Notes under the pieces: generated by a model
The model's database searches: none
What the model was told of the DNA's origin: nothing
Seen by the model: only the letters and a program-made list of their open reading frames with translations
Translations under genes and position numbers: made by a program
Source of the DNA: Paenibacillus sp. KS-LC4
GTDB lineage: Bacteria; Bacillota; Bacilli; Paenibacillales; Paenibacillaceae
Direction: 5' to 3'
DNA: 64,000 bases
Assembly (NCBI RefSeq): GCF_036894955.1
Contig: NZ_CP145905.1
Span: forward strand, 2,870,501 to 2,934,500
Part shown: positions 61,601 through 64,000 of the stretch, one piece after another
How the letters are laid out: every line of letters starts with the position of its first letter
Position numbering within the stretch: the stretch's first letter is position 1

Positions 61601-64000
61601 GCGGGGATCGTTTGAAGAAAATTAGTCATACTCGGTATGCTTTATACAACAACTATGGACCTACAGAAGGTACGGTGCTTGCTACAACGGCCCGAGTGGA
61701 TGCATCCCTTCCTGTCATACCGATTGGGGAGCCCATTTCTAACACCCGAGTGTATGTTCTTACTCAGGAGAATGGTTTGCAGCCTGTTGGTGCTGTTGGT
61801 GAACTATGTATAAGCGGAGTGGGTCTAGCGCGAGGATATTGGGATCGAGCGGATTTGACAGCGGAAGCATTTGTGTCGAACCCGTATGAGCCAGGGGAGC
61901 GGATGTACCGTACGGGAGACATGGTCCGCTGGCAGGCGGATGGCTCCTTGGCCTATGTGGGACGAAGGGATGAGCAGGTGAAAATTCGCGGTTACCGGAT
62001 CGAGCTGAGCGAGATTGAGGCGGTGCTGCTGCGAGGGGAAGGGGTTCGCGAGGTCATCGTGCAGGCGCTGCCGGATGCAGCGGGCAGCCTTCAGCTGTGC
62101 GCCTACGTCGTAGGCAGCGAGCTGGAGATTGTGGGGCTTCGCAGCTTGCTGTCGGCTTCCTTGCCCGCGTATATGGTGCCGGCCTCCTTCGTGCAGATGG
62201 AGAGCCTGCCGCTCACGGCCAACGGCAAGGTGGACCGTCAGGCGCTGCCGATGCCAGAGGCTCAGGCCTCGCACCTTCCGTATGCTCCGCCTCGCACGGC
62301 GACGGAGCACGCGCTGGTGACGGTGTGGCAGCAAGTGCTTGGCGTGCCTGAGGTGAGCATCCATGACCAATTCTTCGATTTGGGCGGCGACTCGATCAAA
62401 GCGATTCAAGTCGCTTCCCGATTGCTGCAGGTCGGGTACAAGCTGGAAATGAAGACGTTATTCCGCTATCCGGTGGTGGCGCAGCTAAGCCTCCATTTGA
62501 CGGCGGTAACGCGCACGGCAGAACAAGGAGAGGTGCACGGGTCGGTGCCGCTGACGCCGATTCAGCGCTGGCTGGTGGAACGTGATCCCGTTGACCTGCA
62601 TCATTTCAATCAGGCGGTCATGCTGTATCAGGAAGAACGGTTTGACCGCGTAGCGCTGAGCGTGGCGATGCAGCACCTTGCCACCCATCATGACGCGCTG
62701 CGGATGACGCTGACGCAGGCCGAGGACGGCAGCTATGTCGCTTGGAACCGAAAGGTGGCGGACGGTGAGCTTTATGGGATGGACGTATTCGATTTCCGGG
62801 GAGAGGCCGGATGGAGAGAGAAGGTCGAAGCGGCTGCCACGAAGCTGCAAGGCAGCCTTTCGTTAGCGACCGGCCCGCTCATGCGGCTGGGCTTGTTCCA
62901 GTGTGAGGATGGGGATCATTTGCTCCTCGTCATTCATCACTGGGTCGTGGACGGGGTATCTTGGCGCATTTTGTTTGAGGATTTTGCGACGGCTTACGAG
63001 CAAGCGCTGCAAGGGGAAGCGATCCGGCTGCCGCAGAAAACGGATGCCTTCCAGACGTGGGCGCAGCAATGGAGCGCTTATGCGGGAAGTCCGGCCATGG
63101 AGGCGCAGCGTGCGTATTGGAAACAGATCGTAGAGAAGGTGGTTCCGCCGCTGCCTAAGGATTACGAAGTAGTCGCTTCAGAAGCCTATGAATCCTATGA
63201 AGCTTTAGGAGCCTCAGAAGCCTCAGAAGCCTCAGAAGCTTTAGGAGCTTCAACACTAGCAACCAGCCAAACGCTGGCTGTGGAGTGGTCGCAAGTGCAG
63301 ACGCAGCAGTTGCTGAAGGAAGCGCACCGAGCCTACGGAACGGAGATCAATGATTTGCTGCTCACGGCGCTGGCGCTGGCGGTTCAGGCGTGGAGCGGTG
63401 TGGGTCGTGTAGGGATCATGCTGGAAGGACATGGCCGGGAAACGATCCTGAAGGATGTGGATGTCAGCCGAACAGTCGGGTGGTTCACGAGCGCGTACCC
63501 GGTAGTGCTGGAGATGAAGCCAGAGATGAGCTTGTCGCAGCAGATCAAGGGCGTGAAGGAAACGCTGCGGGCGATCCCGGACAAAGGGGTCGGCTACGGC
63601 CTGCTGCGGTATGGGTCCGAGCAGGTGGAAGGAGAGGACTGGTCGTGTGACCCCGACATAACCTTCAATTATTTGGGTCAGTTTGATCAGGATTTGGAGC
63701 GCAGCGCACTGCAATTGTCCCCGCTTTCCTCGGGAGAGGCGATCAGCAGTAGAAGGCAACGAGCCGCGGTGCTGGAATGCAATGGGATGATCGCGGGGGG
63801 AACGCTGCGCCTGACCATGAGCTACAGCGCGGCGCAGTACCGTCCAGCGACGATGGAGCTGTTCGCGGAGCAGTTGAAGCAGAGCTTGGAGGCGGTGATC
63901 GCGCATTGTGTGGCTCAGGAGCGGACGGAGCTGACGCCAAGCGATGTGGGGCTGCCGGACATGAAACAGGAAGAGCTGGATGCATTGGTGAAGCGGAGCG
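40399..64000 (+). CDS. Giant lipopeptide-type NRPS, seven modules plus epimerase (runs off the window)
   Basis: One reading frame stays open from ATG 40399 to the window end, 7,867 codons, with all motifs of all modules in the same frame. Order: Cstarter-A-T, then six C-A-T units, then E (incomplete). Phosphopantetheine serines lie at 43456, 46573, 49696, 52846, 56179, 59302 and 62392. The first C domain begins right at the N-terminus with [18 protein letters not shown], the pattern of starter domains that attach a fatty acid (surfactin and fusaricidin synthetases). The predicted chain is acyl-Orn-X-Val-Pro-Gly(?)-Thr-D-Leu. No thioesterase, MbtH, transporter or phosphopantetheinyl transferase gene is in view. 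The missing 3' part must hold the rest of E and perhaps a docking region. Confidence 0.93.
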   Translation, partial: MSMSKTKLELEDHEGAVYVLTEAQRRIWYMELLNPHTTVATLNSLLTIKGTIQEELIVEVLQTLAFRHEALRMQLLYREGEEPLSYVVQYKPFDIDVVDLRESEAEAWRENVDFLSRQPFSLFDSPLFKFSLLRTGEKEARLFLSIHHIIADGYSLNLIGNEIINGYRALLCHEELPKDLAPACTGLLQSEEQYLQSSRFLKDKAFWDEEFSTLPPITRIDSSQSARQLASSSASCVYYEIAASEGNVIHAFCEEQQVSPFNLFVAALCLYLSRICGEEEIVLGTMYANRTSREQKAMVAMLVSTTPFRMRLDASWSFADFLKQVKSKQSELIRHQKYPFNRIVPELRNQFGFTDALLPVFFNYHPMEWDALPADAPFQYETKPLGNEHQDNELTVHIREHVKTGEMALQIDYLTDLFAREDIDLLIQRLLHVIREAITAPMQAIGHFNILPPWELQGVLNSYSYGQRIKHRQELLLHEMFEAHAANTPDHIAVAGSDGSSLTYCQLNERANKLARTLSQQGIRQGEPVAILGTRSPLIVTAVLAVLKAGGAFVPLDNSLPAERLAYMLSDSEARILLTADDVIMAIPDYCQIIDLRQEASYGEDGANLLQHCAAEQLAYVIYTSGTTGRPKGVMVDQFSWAETARSWGHEYQLEAMEVRLLQLASFSFDVFAGDLARAWLSGGVLVLCSDEARLSLPRLHASIVENGITLLESTPALLVPLMDYIYENDLSTGQLQLLIMGSDRFPAKDFQRVHERFGSAMRILNSYGVTEACIDASYYEVETGGIQLQEGSLPIGRPLPHVNLYVLGQGGTLQPVGVPGELCIGGASVARGYLNMPELTAERFVQDPFVEDGRMYRTGDQACWLPDGNLQFLGRLDDQLSIRGYRVEPGEIEARLLDIESIREAVVAVMPDRQRELVLCAYYTAEAELETAELRAFLSSMLPDYMVPVAFKKLEKLPLTANGKVDRRALPALDEIVSSQLYIRPVTDAQQRMAALWQEVLGQERIGLEDNFFDLGGHSLKAITLLTRIHQEFQIELGLRDIFQAVSLKDLTEMVSTASESIYESLMPAPLQPYYPLSSAQKRLFMLHQLDASGLSYNMPTVLHLEGHLDKQQLEAALGVLIARHDALRTSFTVVDGEPVQHVHQQLVFSLPYEEAEENEAYEQISTFIRPFDLGMAPLLRAKIVRVGEQRHLLFFDMHHIISDGISVQILTEELAVSYAGGTLAPLQLQYKDYAVWQQAYMHTHDYAKQEAYWLNQFAGDVPVLQLPTDEPRPAVRSFRGNRVDAELQGELAAAVRELARKSGATVYMVLLAAYSALLSRISGQEEIVVGTPVAGRQHGELSGMLGMFVNTLALRMYPEGDKTFAAYLREVKQTALSAFEHGNYPFEELAQRMVQKRDLSRNPLFDAMLVLEQADHEAFKLANVHVTSHALDYTAAKFDLTLTVTEREESFSLSWEYDSALFGHRTITRWSDCFHELLVQAACSQNAKLGAYDIVTAQERAQLLDQFAGTKKNDGPATSVLTLFEQQAMQTPDQPAIIWEKEELSYRQLNEWAEQLGAELRRQGVGADTIVAVMTHRSLEMAVGILAALKAEGAYLPIDPEFPIDRIRYMLGDSRPKVLLTFRKYEPLVAEHHQGSSILYFEDHPLRHIPVKEVKRSFAPEHLAYVIYTSGTTGKSKGVMIEHGSLANTIQWKKRHYSFGPHDRALMLNPFIFDSFVTHFFGPIVSGAAVVILNDQDSKDASAIREAIVNHQITHLQSPPSFYSAMLESMMDKDWRSVRSAVVAGEAVGLPLIRRLKAMNPHMQLMNEYGPTENTVVTTAVELTVETAVTIGRPIPNARVYILNAHGMLNPLGVPGEICIAGAGLARGYINQEELTASKFTANPFVLGERMYRTGDWGRWLPDGTLEYLGRMDHQVKIRGNRIELGDIEAHLLTLPEMNEVAVTLIEESESNASLCAYFVAEREYAVKELRQLLGLALPSYMMPSYFVQIPQMPLTANGKLDRRALPLPDSSNLTKDSSYLAPRSEAERKLIEVWQEVLGVSPIGVRDDFFERGGHSLKATFVVARMQKELQADVTLRDLFQYPTVETMTEVIASRSMKIFDALEPAAQMDYYPLTSAQKRLFVLQQMEGAEVSYNMPAVLRMEGMLDPLRFESSLQQLILRHDALRTSFAFIDNEPVQQVHEHVQIAAAYREAEQQQLDAVIAEFVRPFNLGQAPLLRVEVVRVEAQLYYVLLDMNHLISDGVSMSIFVEEFTKLYAGEKLEPLRLQYKDYAVWQQKYTQSAVYLEQEAYWLQHLGGELPVLHLPADYTRPILRSFEGDRVDFKLDKALSEAVQKLALDKGTTVYMVLLAAYSTFLSRLSNQDEILIGSPVAGRPHADLTSMMGMFVNMLPLRTFPSGTKGFAQFLEEIKQTTLDALVHGDYPLEDFINQVVKERDMSRNPLFDAVFVLQNTDLLPIELPDLSVESYLFAETSAKFDLTLQVNEHQDGYDCSLEFSTALFARETIERWCHYFTDMLHHVVAEPDTLLAEARLLREQEQHEQLMAYSGLPVSPMLQVSITDRFQEIVHRQPERLAVVIGERQLTYEALLCQSLAIAGKLISNGLLPQAAVGILAERSIEFVVAVMGVLQAGGAYVPMDPEAPEDRHLYILNDCGADCLIVVGDLHVPERYEGAVIRLDADMLLEEALGDDGKSHTLRPIRGDDPAYIMYTSGTTGNPKGVLVTHGNVVNLVRGGGYVPFHSEHRFAQTGSVSFDAATFEIFGALLHGGALYPVEKDVLLSARRLGHFIAANGITVMFLTTSLFHHLANEEVGMFTGLQHLIMGGEVLLPKPVHAVQKASPSITIWNGYGPTENTTFSTALPVSEMIGMTSLPIGRPIGGTTAYVLGAGGQMLPVGVPGELHLGGAGVAKGYWNQPELTKEKFKPDPFIEGKTMYATGDLARWLPDGNLAYMGRIDQQVKIRGYRIELGEIEARLLLHADIHQAAVVIRKDTPGNEMLCAYYVSDDALDPSKLRDQMSTALPLYMVPEYYIRLTELPLTRNGKLNRSALPAPAYDTAATAPYVAPRTTTEAQLAAIWEDVLQTSQVGARDNFFARGGHSLSAMTLASRIHQVMNVRVEIRDIFRSSTLEALALKVEQGAKELFEGLRPSEPRDYYPLSSAQKRMYVLHQLEGAEMSYNMPAALVLNGRVEFARLERAFKELIARHEVLRTRFDMLDGEPVQKITAEVAFNLSYREAGGIPIEEIIRRFMRPFDLNLAPLLRIQLTKLTDTQHLLLFDMHHIISDGTSISLFIEEMTRLYAGERLEPLSLHYKDYAVWLAVNKQAETYVAHKAYWVQQLGGEVPILHLPSDFPRPAIKSFAGSRLDFVIDAKLSTHLKQLAQDTGTTLYMVLLAVYNVFLARISGQDDIIVGTPIAGRPHVDLSNMMGMFVNTLAIRSMPSVDKTFRDYLEEIKQISLAAFEHADYPFEEIVDQVVQHRDVGRNPVFDAMFALQNMKQSELHMSDVEILPVPMENPTAKFDLSLFVNESADELHGSLEYATSLFEAGTIERWKEHFIALLRHTVAEPDVMLGKANLLNEQDLMTLHQWMDGPVKKLEDTSVHELFHKQAEKTPEAAALVFGDTQLTYGELDRLSDQMAAALRQEQIGGGSIVGLLALRSPKMIIGLLGILKTGAAFLPIDPSYPEERISFMLENSKVSCLLMDSACAQTHDYLVRRSKTRVIEQLLASISSSDTSGVSHEELRITAATESSQLLYVIYTSGTTGNPKGVMLEHGNLINLIMHQYEHTDIPFDKDVLQYASYSFDVSYQEIFSTLLAGGTLHLIEEEMRQNATALFRYVEDRGIQTMLLPSSFVKFVWNDPTYESVWPKCVKHLITAGEALIVGHTLQQFLREQGVTLHNHYGPSETHVATTYTIMPQEAMVALPPIGRPISNSSVYIVDSLGQLQPINVAGELYIGGACVGRGYLHQPDLTSAKFLPNPWSPGTRMYRTGDKARWLADGSIEYLGRMDHQVKIRGYRIEPGEIETKLLELGGIREAAVIALQDERGSNELCAYVAGEREYTFVELRAALRTMLPEYMIPAYFVQLAVLPVTRNGKIDLRALPKPTENLAEGDYVSPRTLLETKLALLWQEVLGLERVGIRDNFFELGGHSLRAMTLVSRLHQVLGIEVPLRQLFLSPTVEGLAAVLETADEREFEALEPVKAQEAYPLSSAQKRLYILQQLEGVELSYNMPVALRLAGELDRERLVRTLQALVARHESLRTEFVVVDGEPMQRIAASAVFSVTYEEATEEEAQERVRTFLRPFDLSKAPLLRTTVVRVGEANHLLLLDMHHIISDGTSMSIFIQEFTKLYGGEELKPLRLQYKDYAVWQQGYRESASYRELESYWLKQFAGELPVLSLPLDYPLPAVRSFEGAHVEFELDSELSAALRELARANGVTLYMVLLAAYSALLGRLSGQEELIVGTPIAGRSHADLQGMLGMFVNTLALRLSPSGGKTFSAYLQEVKQTALGAFEHGDYPFEELVEQVVRQRDMSRNPLFDVMLVLQNTEQSELKLADLQWTPYPIESGTAKFDLTLSVSEEEQGLRCTLEYAAKLFEQDTIERWVGHFTELLRQVTRESHTTLGSMDLLTVSQREQLLVDFNATELELPANATVHGLFEQQAARTPDDPALVSGLAVWTYGELEGQANRIAGWLRAHGVSSEDRVGVLLSRSPWLIAGLLGIMKAGAAYVPLDPALPGGRLEGMVRDAGIRILLSEEAQRETVTGWVETPLRHVLCLEEQDAAEQQKASDGKQEGQDTTKQQKASDGQQEEQDADAQQKVSDEQQEEPVSDKQQASPVRFAAREELKAYASSSLKVESRTEGSAYVIYTSGTTGTPKGVVVEHRNVVNFITGMVEALPFAPATTMLSVTTVSFDIFVTESWVPLSCGMQVLLASEAEQQDPAQLAALLMKHPAEMMQTTPSRLVMLLADARSAAALRPMQALLIGGEPFPAPLERQLRRQTEAELYNMYGPTETTVWSTFEPLSEAGEGGKISIGRPLGNTQVYVLNEAMQVQPIGAVGELCIGGAGVARGYWAREELTKERFVAHPIIPGERMYRTGDLARWLPDGRLEHMGRMDHQVKIRGYRIELGEVEAHLLHIEGIKEAVVTVNAGERETDAAELWAYVTVTGSSELGVKEMRSKLAEGLPSYMLPTHIIALPEMPLTPNGKLDRKALPKPEAGAQSEAAYVAPRTPVEAEIARLWEEVLGLERVGIRDNFFALGGHSLRAMTLVSRLHQALETEVPLRDVFLYPTVEELAAVIRVREQKAYAAIPRVEARAYYPLSSAQKRMYLLQQLEEAGKSYNMPGMLMLEGELNRARFEAAFRELIARHETLRTEFELVQGEPMQRVREAVDFEIAYVEASKEEVEGRVRDFVQPFDLSEAPLLRVELIEWAKERYVLLLDMHHIISDGASMDILVEEFARLYREEKLPELRIQYKDYAVWQQSEANKAQMKEHEAYWLKAMDGELPVLELPTDAARPAVRQSEGAILDFELDSQQRDALHELAAQHGATLYMVLLAAYTILLHKYSGQEDIIVGTPIASRTHPDIEPLIGMFVNTLAIRTYPHGSLPFLSYLQEMKETALGAYEHQDYLFEHLVENVQVNRDLSRNPVFDTMFVLQNTENTAIRIDGLELKSYQSEYAIAKFDLVLDVREESDGLSCSLQYATALFNRETAQRMAKHFAHLVDSIIEAPEAEIADLSMLSSKELAQILHGFNDTTAEYQREKTIQQLFEEQAQQNPKAVAVLFGQGQLTYRALNERANRLARTLRAAGVKPDQLVGIMADRSLEMVVGMMAVLKAGGAYVPIDPDYPQERISYMLEDCGTQVLLVQEHRQQQAVFKGTVILLDHEQSYHEDGANLESVNMPSNAAYVIYTSGTTGKPKGTLIEHKNVVRLLFNSKNLFDFGPSDTWTLFHSFCFDFSVWEMYGALLYGGKLIIVPPLAAKNPAHFLQLLAEQQVTILNQTPTYFYQLLREALAEEAPMLSVRKVIFGGEALSPQLLKNWRAKYPATQLINMYGITETTVHVTYKEITEIEIEQAKSNIGRPIPTLKVYVLDAKRNCVPVGVTGELYVAGEGLARLYLNRPDLTNEKFVDNPFDAGTKMYRSGDLARWLPDGSIEYLGRIDHQVKIRGYRIELGEIETQLTKVEAVQEAIVLACEDGGGEKHLCAYFVAAQPLSVNEIRSLLSQELPGYMIPSYFVQMDRMPLTSNGKIDRKALPAPEGRLQTGEELVAPRTSQEAALAEIWREVLKLEQVGVKDNFFELGGHSLRAATLVGMVRKGLNVDLPLRDVFQYATIEQMAFAIGELEQAAYSFIPSIIDENEFYPLSSAQKRLYILQQLEGAELSYNMPVGLRLAGELDRERLARALQALVARHESLRTEFVVVDGEPMQRIAASAAFSVTYEEATEEEAQERVRTFLRPFDLSEAPLLRTTVVRVGEANHLLLFDMHHIISDGTSMSIFIQEFTKLYGGEELKPLRLQYKDYAVWQQGYRESASYRELESYWLKQFAGELPVLSLPLDYPLPAVRSFEGAHVEFELDSELSAALRELARANGATLYMVLLAAYSALLGRLSGQEELIVGTPIAGRSHADLQGMLGMFVNTLALRLSPSGEKSFSAYLQEVKQTALGAFEHGDYPFEELVEQVVKQRDMSRNPLFDVMLVLQNTEQSELKLADLQWTPYPIESGTAKFDLTLSVSEEEQGLRCTLEYAVKLFEQGTIERWVGHFTELLRQVTRDSHATLGSMDLLTASQREQLLVHFNDTGAEALLERSSTLHALFEEQAAKTPERTAVVCGDEALTYRELNERSSTVAHHLQKRGVAPADIVAIMPERSVEMIIGILGILKTGAAYVPIDPDYPAERIHFMLEDSRARVCLTHQANLHQVKHSAVEVLLLDLLDGLEKLEEHSAEPLPVIQPTDAAYIIYTSGSTGRPKGVMIEHRSVVHLCRWHQAHFDMSATDRTTQYAGIGFDAAVWEIFPTLTIGAALHIVPEDLRLDPVALNAYFEEKSITISFLPTQVCEQFITLENRSLRVLLTGGDRLKKISHTRYALYNNYGPTEGTVLATTARVDASLPVIPIGEPISNTRVYVLTQENGLQPVGAVGELCISGVGLARGYWDRADLTAEAFVSNPYEPGERMYRTGDMVRWQADGSLAYVGRRDEQVKIRGYRIELSEIEAVLLRGEGVREVIVQALPDAAGSLQLCAYVVGSELEIVGLRSLLSASLPAYMVPASFVQMESLPLTANGKVDRQALPMPEAQASHLPYAPPRTATEHALVTVWQQVLGVPEVSIHDQFFDLGGDSIKAIQVASRLLQVGYKLEMKTLFRYPVVAQLSLHLTAVTRTAEQGEVHGSVPLTPIQRWLVERDPVDLHHFNQAVMLYQEERFDRVALSVAMQHLATHHDALRMTLTQAEDGSYVAWNRKVADGELYGMDVFDFRGEAGWREKVEAAATKLQGSLSLATGPLMRLGLFQCEDGDHLLLVIHHWVVDGVSWRILFEDFATAYEQALQGEAIRLPQKTDAFQTWAQQWSAYAGSPAMEAQRAYWKQIVEKVVPPLPKDYEVVASEAYESYEALGASEASEASEALGASTLATSQTLAVEWSQVQTQQLLKEAHRAYGTEINDLLLTALALAVQAWSGVGRVGIMLEGHGRETILKDVDVSRTVGWFTSAYPVVLEMKPEMSLSQQIKGVKETLRAIPDKGVGYGLLRYGSEQVEGEDWSCDPDITFNYLGQFDQDLERSALQLSPLSSGEAISSRRQRAAVLECNGMIAGGTLRLTMSYSAAQYRPATMELFAEQLKQSLEAVIAHCVAQERTELTPSDVGLPDMKQEELDALVKRS
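43621..46720 (+). other. NRPS module 2: C-A-T, specificity unassigned
   Basis: C begins [18 protein letters not shown], with DMHHIISDG intact. The A domain (about 44965-46410) has [14 protein letters not shown], with Ser where most have Pro, and [12 protein letters not shown] is [14 protein letters not shown]. Pocket residues read D S T Q V A E V V, which I cannot match to a known code; the T, A, E, V positions are shared with some tyrosine codes. Confidence 0.8.
46738..49845 (+). other. NRPS module 3: C-A-T, valine-like
   Basis: C begins [18 protein letters not shown]. Its HHxxxDG motif reads NHLISDG; the second, catalytic His is kept. The A domain (about 48085-49545) gives pocket residues D A F F I G G T F, one change from the valine code DAFWIGGTF. 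T is [14 protein letters not shown]. Confidence 0.8.
49861..52995 (+). other. NRPS module 4: C-A-T, proline-like
   Basis: C begins [18 protein letters not shown] with [11 protein letters not shown]. The A domain (about 51205-52695) gives D V Q L I A H V A, one change from the proline code DVQLIAHVV. T is [14 protein letters not shown] and shares a DNA tract with the T of module 5. Confidence 0.8.
53014..54317 (+). repeat. 1.3-kb direct repeat, copy 1 (C domain of module 5)
   Basis: Base-for-base alignable with 59473-60776 at a constant offset of 6,459 bases, with only scattered differences by eye. It starts at TATCCGCTGTCCTC and ends near GCGGGAGCAG/CTGCTGGTG. Confidence 0.88.
54724..54894 (+). 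repeat. 48-bp tandem repeat inside the module 5 A domain
   Basis: Three 48-base units (54724-54771, 54772-54819, 54820-54867) plus a partial fourth (54868-54894). Each unit encodes a variant of [16 protein letters not shown]. It adds about 57 Gln/Glu/Asp-rich residues in frame, in the loop before motif A3. Confidence 0.92.
56341..59455 (+). other. NRPS module 6: C-A-T, threonine
   Basis: C begins [18 protein letters not shown] with [11 protein letters not shown]. The A domain (about 57690-59165) has pocket residues D F W N I G M V H, identical to the established threonine code. The side-chain hydroxyl could serve in lactone closure (inference). T is [14 protein letters not shown]. Confidence 0.85.
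59470..62500 (+). other. NRPS module 7: C-A-T, leucine
   Basis: C (59470-60780) is near-identical to C5. The A domain (about 60820-62255) gives D A W F L G N V L, one change from the leucine code DAWFLGNVV. The core motif reads [13 protein letters not shown] reads [14 protein letters not shown]; the GGDS form, in place of GGHS, is typical of carriers that precede an epimerisation domain. Confidence 0.83.
59473..60776 (+). repeat. 1.3-kb direct repeat, copy 2 (C domain of module 7)
   Basis: Partner of 53014-54317. Sequences diverge sharply on either side, at the start of the C domain and at the C-A linker, so the repeat equals one complete condensation domain. Confidence 0.88.
62530..64000 (+). 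other. NRPS epimerisation domain after module 7 (3' end cut by window)
   Basis: [23 protein letters not shown] is the usual opening (split [10 protein letters not shown] and DLHHFNQ). [10 protein letters not shown] (62935-62964) is the active-site motif in its E form. [21 protein letters not shown] and NYLGQFDQD follow in order. It would give D-Leu. A (GCC TCA GAA)-type microrepeat lies in a loop at 63211-63237. Confidence 0.9.
63211..63237 (+). repeat. 9-bp tandem repeat in the epimerisation domain
   Basis: GCCTCAGAA occurs three times exactly (Ala-Ser-Glu). It is flanked by two copies of a GAAGCTTTAGGAGC-type unit (about 63199-63212 and 63235-63251), giving a short low-complexity loop. Confidence 0.85.

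Noticed and set aside
63211-63237. CRISPR-like array
   Set aside because: The repeats are 9-base direct repeats without spacers and lie in frame within the NRPS.

Overview
The window looks like a chromosomal stretch of a Paenibacillus-type Firmicute. GC content is moderate, promoters are of the sigma-A type, Shine-Dalgarno sequences are strong (GGAGG-like), and a puc-type purine catabolic operon and a very large lipopeptide-type NRPS are present. No tRNA, rRNA, IS element, phage gene or CRISPR array was recognised. All assignments come from reading motifs by eye; no database search was run.

Layout. 1-3504: end of an anaerobic-type cobalamin operon (cbiF, cbiG, cbiA). 3728-7509: a small sigma-region-2-like protein, a 14-TM type drug/proton antiporter and a secreted copper-amine-oxidase-N/PKD protein. 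8053-19690: a purine degradation block in the order amidohydrolase/deaminase, pucA-pucB-pucC-pucD-pucE (xanthine dehydrogenase and its maturation factors), uraD, pucL (uricase), pucM (HIU hydrolase), pucH (allantoinase), then adenosine deaminase. Together these would take adenosine or guanine through xanthine and urate to allantoate. 19892-23210: an ArsR/SmtB metal sensor, an acetyltransferase and the copper ATPase CopA behind a doubled CsoR-type operator. 23297-28153: small housekeeping and hypothetical genes on both strands. 28450-33538: a five-gene nickel/metallophore/oligopeptide ABC importer with an attenuator-like leader. 33758-39753: nucleoside hydrolase, thioesterase, ClpP, an ECF-like sigma factor, an MFS transporter, and an EamA exporter behind a purine-riboswitch-like leader. 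40399-64000: one open frame of more than 7,800 codons, running off the window, encoding a seven-module NRPS (C-A-T x7, then E).

NRPS. It opens with a starter condensation domain, so a lipopeptide is likely. Binding-pocket residues read by eye suggest Orn - unknown - Val - Pro - Gly(?) - Thr - D-Leu so far. I do not recall a known Paenibacillus lipopeptide with this order. The gene carries signs of recent internal recombination: a near-identical 1.3 kb tract in C5 and C7 and a shared tract at T4/T5. It also has two in-frame tandem repeats inside catalytic domains.

The most unusual signals outside protein-coding DNA are two. (1) A family of four dispersed intergenic repeats of about 105-111 bp, all in the same orientation, built from a long hairpin followed by a nested double hairpin ending in TTT(T). 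Three of the four sit 17-45 bp upstream of a start codon. (2) A 98-nt three-way-junction leader before the EamA gene. It carries the purine-riboswitch junction sequences with a C at the specificity position, an enlarged P2 arm, and a terminator whose 5' strand overlaps P1, predicting an ON switch.
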